Assembly (NCBI GenBank): GCA_963707465.1
Contig: CAVPQK010000024.1
Span: 1 to 64,000, forward strand
From: Bog-159 sp963707465
GTDB taxonomy: Bacteria; Acidobacteriota; Terriglobia; Bryobacterales; Bryobacteraceae
DNA: 64,000 bases
Direction of reading: 5' to 3'
Shown here: positions 1-7,980 of the stretch, piece after piece
Numbering within the stretch: position 1 is the first letter of the stretch
Layout of the letters: every line of letters starts with the position of its first letter
Notes under the pieces: model-generated
What the model was told of the DNA's origin: nothing
Seen by the model: the letters and a program-made list of their open reading frames with translations, nothing else
The model's database searches: none
Translations under genes and position numbers: made by a program

Positions 1-393
1 CTGATCCGAATGTGCCACTGCCAGGAACGTTTAAATTGTTATTGGTCGAATCCGTGGTGATGTTGCTGGGTCCGAGAGTCGTAGACGCTCCGGAACCATA
101 AGCTGGCAGTGCATAGCCGCTGCCAGAGCTGATGCCATTGCCGTTGCACAGCCGCTCTGAGTCAGTGCGCCGCCTGCGCCGTTCGGACAAACCGGCGAGG
201 TCGCCGTTCCCACAAGACCGGTGTCGATGATCTGCGAAAAGGTCTGCGTAGCCGTCCAGGTATTCGCGTTGCCCACATTAAGAGAAGCGACGACTCCTCC
301 AATGTTTGGCGAAATCGTGAGCGATCCATTGACATTCGAAACCGAAGCCACCGACGCTGCCCGCTGATCCAACGAGTCTCCATTTTGCGCCAT
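1..393 (-). CDS. Partial repetitive surface- or fibre-like protein, frameshifted, runs off the left edge
   Basis: The reading frame starts at the ATG ending at 393 and reads low-complexity Ser/Thr/Asn/Gly sequence, including NTWTATQTFS, a motif style common in phage tail fibres and adhesins. Near position 150 the frame breaks. After a one-base shift the same style continues (GNGISSGSGYALPAYGSG, then LGPSNITTDST) to the window edge, so the gene is longer than the first frame suggests. No catalytic motif is visible and the family is not recognised. The shift may be a sequencing error or real. It is divergent from the regulator at 572. Confidence 0.5.
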
Positions 394-427
394 CGAAATT
401 GCGTGTGATTTAGTCTTACCGGCGTTT

Positions 428-471
428 TATCGGCGTTCATCGGCGTTCATCGGCGTTCATCGGCGGCAAAA
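428..471. repeat. Tandem ten-base repeat, TTCATCGGCG type
   Basis: Four consecutive units of about ten bases (core TTCATCGGCG, first unit TTATCGGCG) are followed by CGGCAAAATAAG. The same array with fewer units and the same flank lies at 14500-14537. A sister version (ATCTGTG units) lies at 4811-4852 and 17701-17738. It is intergenic and its function is unknown. Confidence 0.7.
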
Positions 472-571
472 TAAGCCTTCCTCCGGAGATTTTACCTCGC
501 GCACCCGGACTTACAGAATCCTCACAAGGCCTTAACGACTTCCTTACGGCGCGCACTCTACCCTGTGGTCA

Positions 572-1291
572 GTGAGCGGCGTCCGAATACTCATTGTCGA
601 CGACGAGCCCCAGATCCGCAGAGTGATGCGCGCGACCCTCAGTGGCGCAGGCTATCTGGTGGCCGACGCGCGCAGCGGCGAAGAGGCTCTCGAAAAACTG
701 CGCGATGAGCGTTCCGACCTGGTTCTGCTGGACGTCAACCTGCCCGGCATCAGCGGCATCGAAACCTGCCGCAAGATTCGCGCGCAATCCGGCGCGCACG
801 TGTTGATGGTCACCGTGCGCAACTCCGATCAGGACGCCGTGGAGGCCCTCGACGCGGGCGCCGACGACTACATCACCAAGCCTTTCGCCATGGAAGTCCT
901 GCTGGCGCGCATTCGGGCCACCTTGCGGCGATCCGCGCCGGCCGCCGAGCCGGGCGCCGACATCGTCCGCTTCGGCAAGGTCGAGGTGCGCGTCACCGCG
1001 CGGCGTGTGTTGGTGGACGCCAGGGAGGTCAGGCTCACGCCCAAGGAATTCGACCTGCTGCGCTTCCTCATCTCCAACGACGACGTGGCCCTGCCCCACG
1101 AGCGCATCCTGCAAGCCGTATGGGGACCCGGCTATGGCAGCGAGGTGCAATACCTGCGCGTCTTCATCAAACAGTTGCGCAAGAAGATCGAGCCCGACCC
1201 GGGGCGCCCGCTGTATATCCTGACAGAGCCTTGGCTGGGTTATCGCTTTCGCATGCCCGAGGCAGCGCCGGCCGCGACAGCTACTTTATAA
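572..1291 (+). CDS. OmpR/KdpE-type response regulator
   Basis: This 239-residue two-domain regulator has an N-terminal receiver (about residues 4-118) with the acidic pocket in ILIVDDEP, phospho-acceptor Asp in LVLLDVNLPG and the conserved Lys in DDYITKPF. A C-terminal winged-helix DNA-binding domain (about 130-230) carries LTPKEFDLLRFL and RVFIKQLRKKIEPDP, as in KdpE. The start is GTG at 572 (MSGVRILIVDDEP). No histidine kinase is adjacent, so it is an orphan here and the signal is unknown. Its 3' end overlaps the convergent DoxX gene by eleven bases, which includes both stop regions. Confidence 0.9.
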   Translation: MSGVRILIVDDEPQIRRVMRATLSGAGYLVADARSGEEALEKLRDERSDLVLLDVNLPGISGIETCRKIRAQSGAHVLMVTVRNSDQDAVEALDAGADDYITKPFAMEVLLARIRATLRRSAPAAEPGADIVRFGKVEVRVTARRVLVDAREVRLTPKEFDLLRFLISNDDVALPHERILQAVWGPGYGSEVQYLRVFIKQLRKKIEPDPGRPLYILTEPWLGYRFRMPEAAPAATATL

Positions 1292-2174
1292 ATCCGATCT
1301 TCTTCAAGTCATCCACCGGCTGCGGTTCGTCGAACTGCGTAAGTGACATCTTCTCGCGCCCGTTCACCAGCGCCACGCCCGCCGGCGCGCTGACATAGGG
1401 AAAAATCTTCTTCAACTGTTGCAGATCGGTCGAGATCACGGCGTTCAAATGTGTGTCCTCGAGGAAGCCCTGCGCGAACTGCGGCACGTTGATGGGCACG
1501 GCCACAATGCGCGTGTCTCCCCAGTTCAGCTTCGCCATGCGTTTGCCCGCATCTAGGCAATGCAGGCACTCGGGGTCGAAGTAGAAGATCAGAATCTTCC
1601 CTTCCTGCAGGGAATAAGGTTTGCCGTTCACCGTCACCGTGTCCGGCGCCGTCGTGCCCGTCTGCCGCATGCTGGCCACCAGTAACGAGCCGCCCGCGAA
1701 CAGCGTAATCGTTCCCAGGATCAGCAGGAAGGCGCGCATGCTCCGCTTGGGATTGGCGAATGTGGCCCATGCGCCCGCCATCACCGCCAGTGCCAGCATG
1801 ATGCCGTCGCCAATGAAGAAGCCCGGACCCACGGCGCGCTTCACCCACGGAAAGCAACTGCACTCCGCGCCGCGTAGCGCGTTGTAGTTCATGCCGATGA
1901 AGATCATGAACGCGATCAGCAGCGCGCCGCCCAGCCATGCGCCCCAGCGCCGGAAACGCGGCGTCAACAGCAGCACCGCGGCAAAGGTCTCGGCGATGCC
2001 GAAGCCGAGCGCCGCCGCCAGGCTCAGCGATTGCGGAACCCGCGCCTGCGCCATCCGCACGGCCGCTCCCTGGGCGTCCGTCAGTTTCCAAAGCCCCGAA
2101 ACCAGGAATACCAGCGCCAGCAAAATCGCGGCCACCCAACTCAGCGTCGTCTTCCAACTGGTACCTTGGTCCAT
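1281..2174 (-). CDS. DoxX/MauE-type membrane protein fused to a thioredoxin-like domain
   Basis: I start at the ATG ending at 2174 (MDQGTSWKTT); the frame is open further upstream but that stretch overlaps the divergent neighbour. The first ~190 residues hold four or five hydrophobic segments (ILLALVFLVSGLWKL, ALLIAFMIFIGMNY, MLALAVMAGAWATF, FLLILGTITLFAGG), as in DoxX/MauE quinone-linked proteins. The C-terminal ~110 residues resemble a thioredoxin fold with a CxxC in FDPECLHCLDAG. A role in periplasmic or membrane thiol redox is inferred. The start lies 18 bases from the divergent gene at 2193, implying a shared promoter region. Confidence 0.75.
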   Translation of the reverse strand: MDQGTSWKTTLSWVAAILLALVFLVSGLWKLTDAQGAAVRMAQARVPQSLSLAAALGFGIAETFAAVLLLTPRFRRWGAWLGGALLIAFMIFIGMNYNALRGAECSCFPWVKRAVGPGFFIGDGIMLALAVMAGAWATFANPKRSMRAFLLILGTITLFAGGSLLVASMRQTGTTAPDTVTVNGKPYSLQEGKILIFYFDPECLHCLDAGKRMAKLNWGDTRIVAVPINVPQFAQGFLEDTHLNAVISTDLQQLKKIFPYVSAPAGVALVNGREKMSLTQFDEPQPVDDLKKIGFIK

Positions 2175-2192
2175 GGTGACTATTCTAACGAA

Positions 2193-2672
2193 ATGATCGC
2201 GGCGCTGTTTCTCCTGCTGGCCGCATTCGCCCGCGTCGATCTGGTCGACGAGGCCTTCGAGATCCCCGCGCACGATTGGCGCTACGTGCCCCGTGCGCTC
2301 ACGACCCAGCCGGCCATGGTCGATTGCGCTTTTCAATCCGACCGGCCGGACGCCCAGGTCCGGGTGGTGCTGCTCGGCCGTGCCGACCTAAGCGCCTGGC
2401 GAATGGGCCGCGACCACGAGGAGATCGCCACCACCCCCGCCGCTGCCCGCGGTACCCTGCGCGTGGCTGTGCACGACCCGGAAACCTATGTCGCTGTAGA
2501 AAATCGTGGCCGGCAACCGGCGCGCGTGCACCTGCGCGTATTCTTGGAACTGCCGCGGGTGCGCTACCTTTCGCGTAGCCGCCAATTGGCTGTCATCGTC
2601 ATCAGCTTCGGCGTTTTCTTCGCCATCGTCAGCTTCTCGGCACGCAAAATGCTCAGAGGGATCCGGAAATGA
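2193..2672 (+). CDS. Hypothetical membrane-anchored protein
   Basis: The chosen start ATG at 2193 (MIAALFLLLAAFARVDLVDE) gives a 159-residue protein with an N-terminal signal or anchor segment and a second hydrophobic stretch near the C-terminus (LAVIVISFGVFFAIVSF) followed by basic residues. That topology suggests a soluble domain outside the cytoplasm tethered at the C-terminus. The middle part looks beta-rich. The family is not recognised. It is divergent from the DoxX/thioredoxin gene only 18 bases away, so co-regulation is plausible. Confidence 0.6.
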   Translation: MIAALFLLLAAFARVDLVDEAFEIPAHDWRYVPRALTTQPAMVDCAFQSDRPDAQVRVVLLGRADLSAWRMGRDHEEIATTPAAARGTLRVAVHDPETYVAVENRGRQPARVHLRVFLELPRVRYLSRSRQLAVIVISFGVFFAIVSFSARKMLRGIRK

Positions 2673-2823
2673 AATCGCGAGTTGGCAAATGCATTTGAAA
2701 CAAATTCCCGTTCCCGCTCACCATATAGCAGCAAGTGAGGGACGGACGGAAGGGAAAATGGTCATCTGTACCCGCGCATCCCGGTCTTTCCGTCACTTCT
2801 GACAAATCAAAAGGAGCAAATCA

Positions 2824-4464
2824 ATGGCAGAACACAAAAATCGCGTAGCGCTTCCCGGCAGCGAGCGATCCGCTCGCCGCGGTTCCCGGGTCGTGGGGGC
2901 CCCGGATCCTAACCAAACCATCAAGATCAGCGTGCTTTTGCGGCCGCGCAAATCTTTCCAGAATCTGGCCTCGGCGAAGGAACTCACCGCCACCGCGCCC
3001 CACCAGCGCAAATACATGACCCGCGAACAGTTCGCCGCCGCCTACGGCGCGAATCCCGACGACATTGCCAAAATCGAAGCTTTCGCCCACCAGCACAACC
3101 TGACCGTCGTCGAAGCCAGCGCGCCCCGCCGTACCGTGGTTCTTTCCGGAACCATCGCGGGGCTCAGCGCGGCTTTCGGCGTCTATCTGGCCAACTACGA
3201 ACACCCCGATGGCGCGTTTCGCGGCCGCACCGGCCCCATCTACGTGCCTGCCGATCTTGCAGGCGTCGTGCAGGGCGTCTTCGGGTTCGACAACCGCCCG
3301 CAGGCCCGGCCCCATTTCCGCGGGCTCAAGCGCAAGCAGCCCAAGCAGCCTAAGCAACCCGCCCAACCGACCTCCTACACGCCGCCGCAGGTGGCCCAGC
3401 TCTATAATTTCCCCACCGGACTCGACGGCACCGGCGAGTGCATCGGGATACTGGAATTCGGCGGAGGCTATACCACCACCGACCTGAACACCTACTTTCA
3501 ACAGTTGGGCATCGCTACGCCCTCCGTCACGGCCGTGTCCGTGGATGGCTTTACCAACCAGCCCGCCCCCGGGCAGGACAGCCCCGACACCGAGGTCATG
3601 CTGGACATCGAAGTGTGCGGCTCGGTCGCGCCGGGCGCCAGCATCGCGGTCTATTTCTCGACGTTCACCGAGCAGGGCTGGGTGGACGCCATTACCACCG
3701 CCGTCAACGATAGCGTCCACAAACCATCCGTGATCTCCATCAGTTGGGGTTTCGCGGAAGGCCAGCAGATCTGGTCCTCCGCGGCCGTCCAGGCGGTCAA
3801 CGAATCGTTTCAAGCCGCTGCCGCCATGGGTGTGACCGTCTGCTGCGCGGCGGGTGACGACGGATCGCGTGACCAGGTGGACGATGGCCTCGCGCATTGC
3901 GATTTCCCCGCATCCAGCGATTTCGTCCTGGCCTGCGGCGGCACTTCCATACAGTCTTCCGGTTCTAAGATTACCAGCGAGACCGTCTGGAACGATGGCG
4001 TCAACGGAGGCGCCGGCGGCGGCGGCATCAGCGACATGATCAACCTGCCCACCTGGCAGGCCAATGCCCATGTGCCTCCCTCGGTGAATCCCGGCGGGCG
4101 AATCGGCCGCGGGGTCCCCGACGTGGCCGGCAACGCCGATCCGGAAACCGGTTACCAGATCCTGGCCGACGGACAGCCCGGCACCGTAGGCGGCACCAGC
4201 GCGGTGGCTCCCCTCTGGGCGGCCCTGATCGCCCGCATCAATCAAAAGCTGGGGACCCCCGTCGGCTTCCTCAATCCGCTGCTGTACTCGCAACTTGCCG
4301 CCGCCAACGATTTGAACGATATCACGACTGGAAACAACGATATCACCGGCCAGATCGGCGGCTACTCGGCGGGTCCCGGCTGGGATGCCTGCACCGGATG
4401 GGGCAGTCCCAACGGAACCGCCATCGCCAATTCCCTGGCCGGCGCCAGCGCCGCCACATCCTGA
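2824..4464 (+). CDS. S53 family peptidase (sedolisin/kumamolisin type)
   Basis: The 546-residue pro-enzyme is preceded by a good ribosome site (AAAAGGAG, 2810-2817). Residues ~30-165 form the pro-kumamolisin activation domain (YMTREQFAAAYGA, RTVVLSGTIAGLSAAFGVYL), followed by a Lys/Gln/Pro-rich linker. The catalytic domain shows the S53 Glu and Asp four residues apart in DTEVMLDIEV, an oxyanion-type Asp in AAGDDGSRD and the Ser nucleophile in GGTSAVAPLWAA. C-terminal DITTGNND and PGWDACTGWGSP match the calcium-site region. It is expected to be an acid-active secreted endopeptidase. No classical signal peptide is visible, which is common in this family. Confidence 0.95.
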   Translation: MAEHKNRVALPGSERSARRGSRVVGAPDPNQTIKISVLLRPRKSFQNLASAKELTATAPHQRKYMTREQFAAAYGANPDDIAKIEAFAHQHNLTVVEASAPRRTVVLSGTIAGLSAAFGVYLANYEHPDGAFRGRTGPIYVPADLAGVVQGVFGFDNRPQARPHFRGLKRKQPKQPKQPAQPTSYTPPQVAQLYNFPTGLDGTGECIGILEFGGGYTTTDLNTYFQQLGIATPSVTAVSVDGFTNQPAPGQDSPDTEVMLDIEVCGSVAPGASIAVYFSTFTEQGWVDAITTAVNDSVHKPSVISISWGFAEGQQIWSSAAVQAVNESFQAAAAMGVTVCCAAGDDGSRDQVDDGLAHCDFPASSDFVLACGGTSIQSSGSKITSETVWNDGVNGGAGGGGISDMINLPTWQANAHVPPSVNPGGRIGRGVPDVAGNADPETGYQILADGQPGTVGGTSAVAPLWAALIARINQKLGTPVGFLNPLLYSQLAAANDLNDITTGNNDITGQIGGYSAGPGWDACTGWGSPNGTAIANSLAGASAATS

Positions 4465-4466
4465 TT

Positions 4467-4535
4467 GTGGGGCAGACCCCCGGCCTGCGCGGGGCCCGTG
4501 GCCCCGCTTTCCAAGCCGGGAGCCTGCCCTACTCA
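4467..4535. repeat. Paired-hairpin intergenic element
   Basis: The element begins GTGGGGCAG three bases after the TGA of the peptidase gene. It contains the hairpin GCGGGGCCcgtGGCCCCGC (4489-4507) inside an outer imperfect pairing of GGGCAG..CCCCCGG with CCGGGAGCCTGCCC. It belongs to the dispersed two-hairpin family described in the findings and may act as a terminator for the peptidase gene. Confidence 0.6.
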
Positions 4536-4826
4536 GCGCCCAATGGCGACAGGGCGTGGAACGAACAACGCCAAGAGCAACAAGCCAATCTCCAGCGAGG
4601 CCAGGCAATAGTAGGCAACTCTGGCCTTCGGCCAAAGGTACATCGGAAGCTGGTCGGACAGTTTGTCGCCGATAGTCTGACTCAGCCGCCTCAGAGCCTT
4701 CCAGGACTGCCGATCGATAGCCCAACGGGCCGACAGAAGCCCCTGCCGGGTGATGTAATCGGAGTCTCCTATCGCCTTTCCGTGCGGGGCGTAGCTGAAA
4801 GCGGTCCGCTCCTTATCTGTGTTCAT
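4533..4826 (-). CDS. Small hypothetical membrane protein downstream of hemL
   Basis: The 97-residue frame starts ATGA-overlapped with the hemL stop, the same coupling seen between the other genes of this operon. It has a polar N-terminal half and one clear C-terminal hydrophobic segment (YYCLASLEIGLLLLALFVP). Codon third positions look GC-biased like neighbouring genes, which supports coding. Its first residues (MNTDKERT) derive from the ATCTGTG repeat that also overlaps the hemL 3' end, so the true start could be later. The family is not recognised. Confidence 0.4.
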   Translation of the reverse strand: MNTDKERTAFSYAPHGKAIGDSDYITRQGLLSARWAIDRQSWKALRRLSQTIGDKLSDQLPMYLWPKARVAYYCLASLEIGLLLLALFVPRPVAIGR

Positions 4827-4852
4827 CTGTGTCTATCTGTGGTTCCAAAAGC
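4811..4852. repeat. Tandem ATCTGTG repeat
   Basis: Three units read TTATCTGTG, TTCATCTGTG and TCTATCTGTGG. The framework matches the ATCGGCG arrays at 428 and 14500, with T-to-G and T-to-C changes at the same two positions of each unit. It overlaps the end of hemL, so the last residues of HemL (TTDRHR) are encoded by the repeat. Confidence 0.65.
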
Positions 4853-6157
4853 GTTTCTCGCGGCCGCGTTGGTCTTGGCGATATCCTCATCCGTATGCGC
4901 GGCCGAAACGAACGCAGCTTCGAACTGCGAAGGCGGCAGATAGATGCCTTGCTCCAGCATGCGGCGATGGAACCCCGCAAACCTGGTCGTATCCGCGCGC
5001 TTGGCAGACTCCCAGTCCGTCACCGGCCGATCGGCGAAAAACCAGGTAAACATCGCCCCCACCCGGTTCACCGTGATGCCGGCGGGCGCGCCGCGCACGA
5101 CAGCCGCCGACGTAGCCTCCAACACCTCGTACGCTTCCGGATGCGCCTTCAAATATCGCAGCATGGCCAGGCCCGCGGCCACCGCCAGTGGATTGCCCGA
5201 CAGCGTGCCGGCCTGGTAAACCGGCCCGACCGGCGCCACGCGGCTCATGATATCCGCGCGTCCGCCGTAAGCCCCGATGGGCAGACCGCCGCCGATAACT
5301 TTTCCCAGCGTGGTCATATCCGGCCGGACGCCAAAACGCGCCTGCGCGCCGCCATACGCCACGCGGAATCCGGTCATCACTTCATCCAGGATCAGCAGCG
5401 CGCCGTGCCGCGCCGTAATCTCGCGCAGCGCTTCCAGAAAGCCGGGCAGCGGCGGGACGCATCCCATGTTGCCCACTACCGGTTCCACGATCACCGACGC
5501 GATCCGGTCGCCATGCGCGCGGAAGGCGGCTTCCACCGCATCCACCGAATTGAAAGGCAGCGCCACCGTCGTATCGGTGAAGCCCTTCGGCACGCCCTGC
5601 GTATCGGCGATGCCCAGCGTAGCCAGCCCCGAACCGGCCTTCACCAGCAGCGAATCCACGTGGCCGTGATAGCAGCCTTCGAACTTCACGGTCAGGTCGC
5701 GGCCCGTGAAACCGCGCGCCACCCGGATGGCCGACATGGTGGCCTCGGTGCCCGAGTTCACCAGCCGCACCATCTCCATCGAGGGCACGGCCTCCCGGAT
5801 GGCTTCGGCCAGATCGATTTCCCGCTCGGTCGGCGCCCCGAAACTGGTGCCTGTTTCGAGCGCATCCCGCACGGCTTCCACAATGGCCGGATGACGGTGC
5901 CCCAGCAGCAGCGGTCCCCACGAACCTACATAGTCGATATATTCGTTGCCATCGATGTCGAAGATGTGCGATCCTTCGCCGCGCGCAATGAAGGGCGGAG
6001 TGCCGCCCACGCCGCGGAAGGCGCGCACCGGCGAGTTGACGCCGCCCGGAATCACCTTCAGCGCCCGTTGAAACGCCTCTTCGGATTTAGTGCGGAGGGC
6101 GGGCAATCCTGCCCGCAGCCGGCTTTCAGCCGGCTTCCGGCCGCCGTCCAATATCAC
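4823..6157 (-). CDS. hemL: Glutamate-1-semialdehyde 2,1-aminomutase
   Basis: This PLP enzyme converts glutamate-1-semialdehyde to 5-aminolevulinate in the C5 heme pathway. Family signatures are PGGVNSPVRAF, GSWGPLLLGHRHP, NSGTEATMSAIR, ILDEVMTGFR, the PLP-lysine in TTLGKVIGGGLPIGAYGG and the gating YQAGTLSGNP. Length 444 is normal plus about 20 extra N-terminal residues. The start is GTG at 6157 in a GTGA overlap with the preceding gene. Residues ~7-20 are encoded by a paired-hairpin element (6099-6135), so the native start may be a TTG just after it (LPALRTKSEEAF). The operon includes a geranylgeranyl-reductase-like enzyme. Confidence 0.95.
   Translation of the reverse strand: MILDGGRKPAESRLRAGLPALRTKSEEAFQRALKVIPGGVNSPVRAFRGVGGTPPFIARGEGSHIFDIDGNEYIDYVGSWGPLLLGHRHPAIVEAVRDALETGTSFGAPTEREIDLAEAIREAVPSMEMVRLVNSGTEATMSAIRVARGFTGRDLTVKFEGCYHGHVDSLLVKAGSGLATLGIADTQGVPKGFTDTTVALPFNSVDAVEAAFRAHGDRIASVIVEPVVGNMGCVPPLPGFLEALREITARHGALLILDEVMTGFRVAYGGAQARFGVRPDMTTLGKVIGGGLPIGAYGGRADIMSRVAPVGPVYQAGTLSGNPLAVAAGLAMLRYLKAHPEAYEVLEATSAAVVRGAPAGITVNRVGAMFTWFFADRPVTDWESAKRADTTRFAGFHRRMLEQGIYLPPSQFEAAFVSAAHTDEDIAKTNAAARNAFGTTDRHR
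6099..6135. repeat. Paired-hairpin element inside the hemL 5' region
   Basis: Hairpin one is GCGGGC aatcct GCCCGC (6099-6116) and hairpin two is AGCCGGCTttcAGCCGGCT (6117-6135). It lies within the annotated N-terminus of hemL, just after the stop of the upstream gene. Confidence 0.8.
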
Positions 6158-7335
6158 GGCCGCGCCTTGCCCGGCAGCAGCCGCCCCAGCCCCAGGCTCA
6201 TGGCGATCTCAAACAGGCTCCCGTTCAGATTGCGCATCAGCCGGTTCTTCAATCCCAGGTAAGGTTGCGTGCCCGCGAACAGGTCCTGCATCACGCCCGA
6301 GAACCGGCTGCTGCGCCGCGTGAATTGCACCATGCGCGCCGGCACCGATCCGAACAGGAATCGCCCCAGAAACACCCGTTTAGCCAGCCGCGAGCCGAAT
6401 TCCAGATCGGCGGCGAAATCCCGCCGCAACATGCGCCGGTAAACTTGCAGCCGCTCCGCCAGCCCGCCCAGCTCGGAGAGCAGCGCCTTGGCCGCCAGAT
6501 CGGCCGAACGCAGCGCGTAATAGATCCCTTCGCCGGTCACCGGATCCACCAGCCCGGCGGCGTCCCCCACCGCCAGCCAGCCGTCGCCCGCCACGCGATT
6601 CTTCTTCCATGCCGGCGTGTCCAGCGAGGGCAACAAATGGCTATAGAACGCCGCGCCCTTCCAGCAGATGCCTCTCTGCGCCATGTAGCTCTCCAGGCGC
6701 TGGCGCAGCGAGGCGGCCGGCTCGCCCTTCCCGCAAATGCCCACCGAGAGATGCCCGCAGCGCGGGAAAATCCAGATGTAACCCTCCAGTTGTGGCAGGA
6801 ACTGGATATCGATTTGCGCCTGGTTGCCCGGCACATAGTAGCCCAGCGCGGACATGGAATCCCGCGATGTCAGTTGCGTGCCGAAATCCCGCAGCGGATT
6901 GCGCGCGCCCGTGGCGATCACGCAGAAGTCCGCGTCCATCGCGCCCGCGTTGGTGCGCAGCCGCCAGCCCATGCCCGACCGGTTGATTTCCAGCACGCGC
7001 GCTTTCTCGATGCGCGCCCCGGCCCGCTCGGCGCGCTCCAGCATCATGCGGTTCAGATCCATCCGCGAGTAGATCAGCAGCGGCTCGCTCAGATGCAGCG
7101 TCGCGGCCTTGGCCCCCGGCGCGGAAAGTATCGTTTCCGTGATCACCTTCTTCGGCGTGTTGTTCTCGATCAGGAATGGATACGTGTGGTAGGCCTTGTA
7201 CGTCAGCCCGCCGCCGCAGGGCTTTTCCCACGCCAGCTTCTCGTCGAACACGACGGTTTGCAAGCCCGCGGAAGCCAACCGCTCGGCCGCGAAAGCGCCC
7301 GCCGGACCTCCGCCCAGTATGGCCACCAGTTTCAT
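6154..7335 (-). CDS. Geranylgeranyl-reductase-family FAD oxidoreductase
   Basis: The 393-residue flavoprotein opens with the dinucleotide-binding motif ILGGGPAGAFAAERLA, has the PCGGGLTYKA segment typical of the GGR/ChlP family, CVIATGA, and the second FAD motif GDGWLAVGDAAGLVDPVTGEGI. These enzymes reduce isoprenoid double bonds (for example in quinone tails or lipids) using FAD and an electron donor. The substrate cannot be told from sequence. The start ATG overlaps the preceding lipoprotein gene stop by four bases, and its stop overlaps the hemL GTG, so the three are translationally coupled. Confidence 0.9.
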   Translation of the reverse strand: MKLVAILGGGPAGAFAAERLASAGLQTVVFDEKLAWEKPCGGGLTYKAYHTYPFLIENNTPKKVITETILSAPGAKAATLHLSEPLLIYSRMDLNRMMLERAERAGARIEKARVLEINRSGMGWRLRTNAGAMDADFCVIATGARNPLRDFGTQLTSRDSMSALGYYVPGNQAQIDIQFLPQLEGYIWIFPRCGHLSVGICGKGEPAASLRQRLESYMAQRGICWKGAAFYSHLLPSLDTPAWKKNRVAGDGWLAVGDAAGLVDPVTGEGIYYALRSADLAAKALLSELGGLAERLQVYRRMLRRDFAADLEFGSRLAKRVFLGRFLFGSVPARMVQFTRRSSRFSGVMQDLFAGTQPYLGLKNRLMRNLNGSLFEIAMSLGLGRLLPGKARP

Positions 7336-7727
7336 CTTGGGGCGCTATCTTGCGGGGGCATCGCCGGATGTCCGGGCGGCAGCGCGCCCGTGGGACTACC
7401 GCCTGGCGGCATGCCCATCCCGCCATGCGGGTTCTGTCCGCCGCCGGCCCGCGGCTTCACCACCCAGCGGTCGCCCTTCTTCTCCAGCAGGTAGTGGATC
7501 GTCATAGGCTGCGCCGCATTCGATCCCTTCGGCGAAAATACGATAGTGGCATCCACTTCGTTCTCCCGAACCACCATGGACGCTACCGAAACGTTCATCG
7601 AATCGACGTTCAGGCCCTGCCGCGTCGCCAGGTAATCCATGACGCCCTGCTTAACCGCTTCTTCGTTGCCGATGTTGTGATGGCAGCCCACCAACACAAG
7701 GCACGCCAGTACGGGGAGGATTCTCAC
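7332..7727 (-). CDS. Small lipoprotein with Gly/Pro/Met-rich tail
   Basis: I use GTG at 7727 (VRILPVLACLVLVGCHHN), which gives a lipoprotein signal with lipobox LVGC and mature Cys near residue 15. The mature part (~80 residues) looks like a small alpha/beta domain (VDATIVFSPKGS, MTIHYLLEKKGDRWVVKP), followed by a low-complexity GGMGMPPGGSP tail. The family is not recognised. A TATAAT box lies seven bases before the GTG (7735-7740), predicting a leaderless transcript that starts the lipoprotein-GGR-hemL operon. Confidence 0.7.
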   Translation of the reverse strand: MRILPVLACLVLVGCHHNIGNEEAVKQGVMDYLATRQGLNVDSMNVSVASMVVRENEVDATIVFSPKGSNAAQPMTIHYLLEKKGDRWVVKPRAGGGQNPHGGMGMPPGGSPTGALPPGHPAMPPQDSAPR

Positions 7728-7734
7728 GCTCTTG

Positions 7735-7740
7735 ATTATA
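7735..7740 (-). promoter_or_regulatory. -10 box (TATAAT) for a leaderless operon
   Basis: On the minus strand a perfect TATAAT is followed by seven bases and the GTG start of the lipoprotein gene, so transcription would begin at or next to the start codon. No clear -35 is seen. Confidence 0.6.
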
Positions 7741-7761
7741 ACCGGAAGAAAAGGTTGGAGG

Positions 7762-7798
7762 GCGGCCAATCTTGGCCGCAGCCGCCTTTCGAGGCGGC
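7762..7798. repeat. Paired-hairpin intergenic element
   Basis: GCGGCCAAtcTTGGCCGC (7762-7779) is followed by GCCGCCTttcgAGGCGGC (7781-7798). Hairpin one is identical to the one at 19084. It sits between the divergent lipoprotein operon and the TSUP gene. Confidence 0.85.
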
Positions 7799-7980
7799 AG
7801 GCTCGATTCCGCGGGTCCCCCTGGACCCGCTCTTTGCCTGCATAATCAGGGCGACCACCCCCTGGTTGCCGGCCAAATCTCCTTTCTTGCGCGCACCCGC
7901 CGAACTAATTTCCATAGACACGGTGGATTGATCCGCGCTAAGATATCAGAAATACCTAAACGAAACTTCCCGAGCAACAC

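Noticed and set aside
2821..4725. 634-codon minus-strand open frame
   Set aside because: It lies antisense to the S53 peptidase, whose motifs are unambiguous; the minus frame is Gly/Ala/Arg low complexity created by high GC.
4811..4852. Short repeats as a CRISPR array
   Set aside because: Units are ten bases with no spacers, and no cas genes are present.
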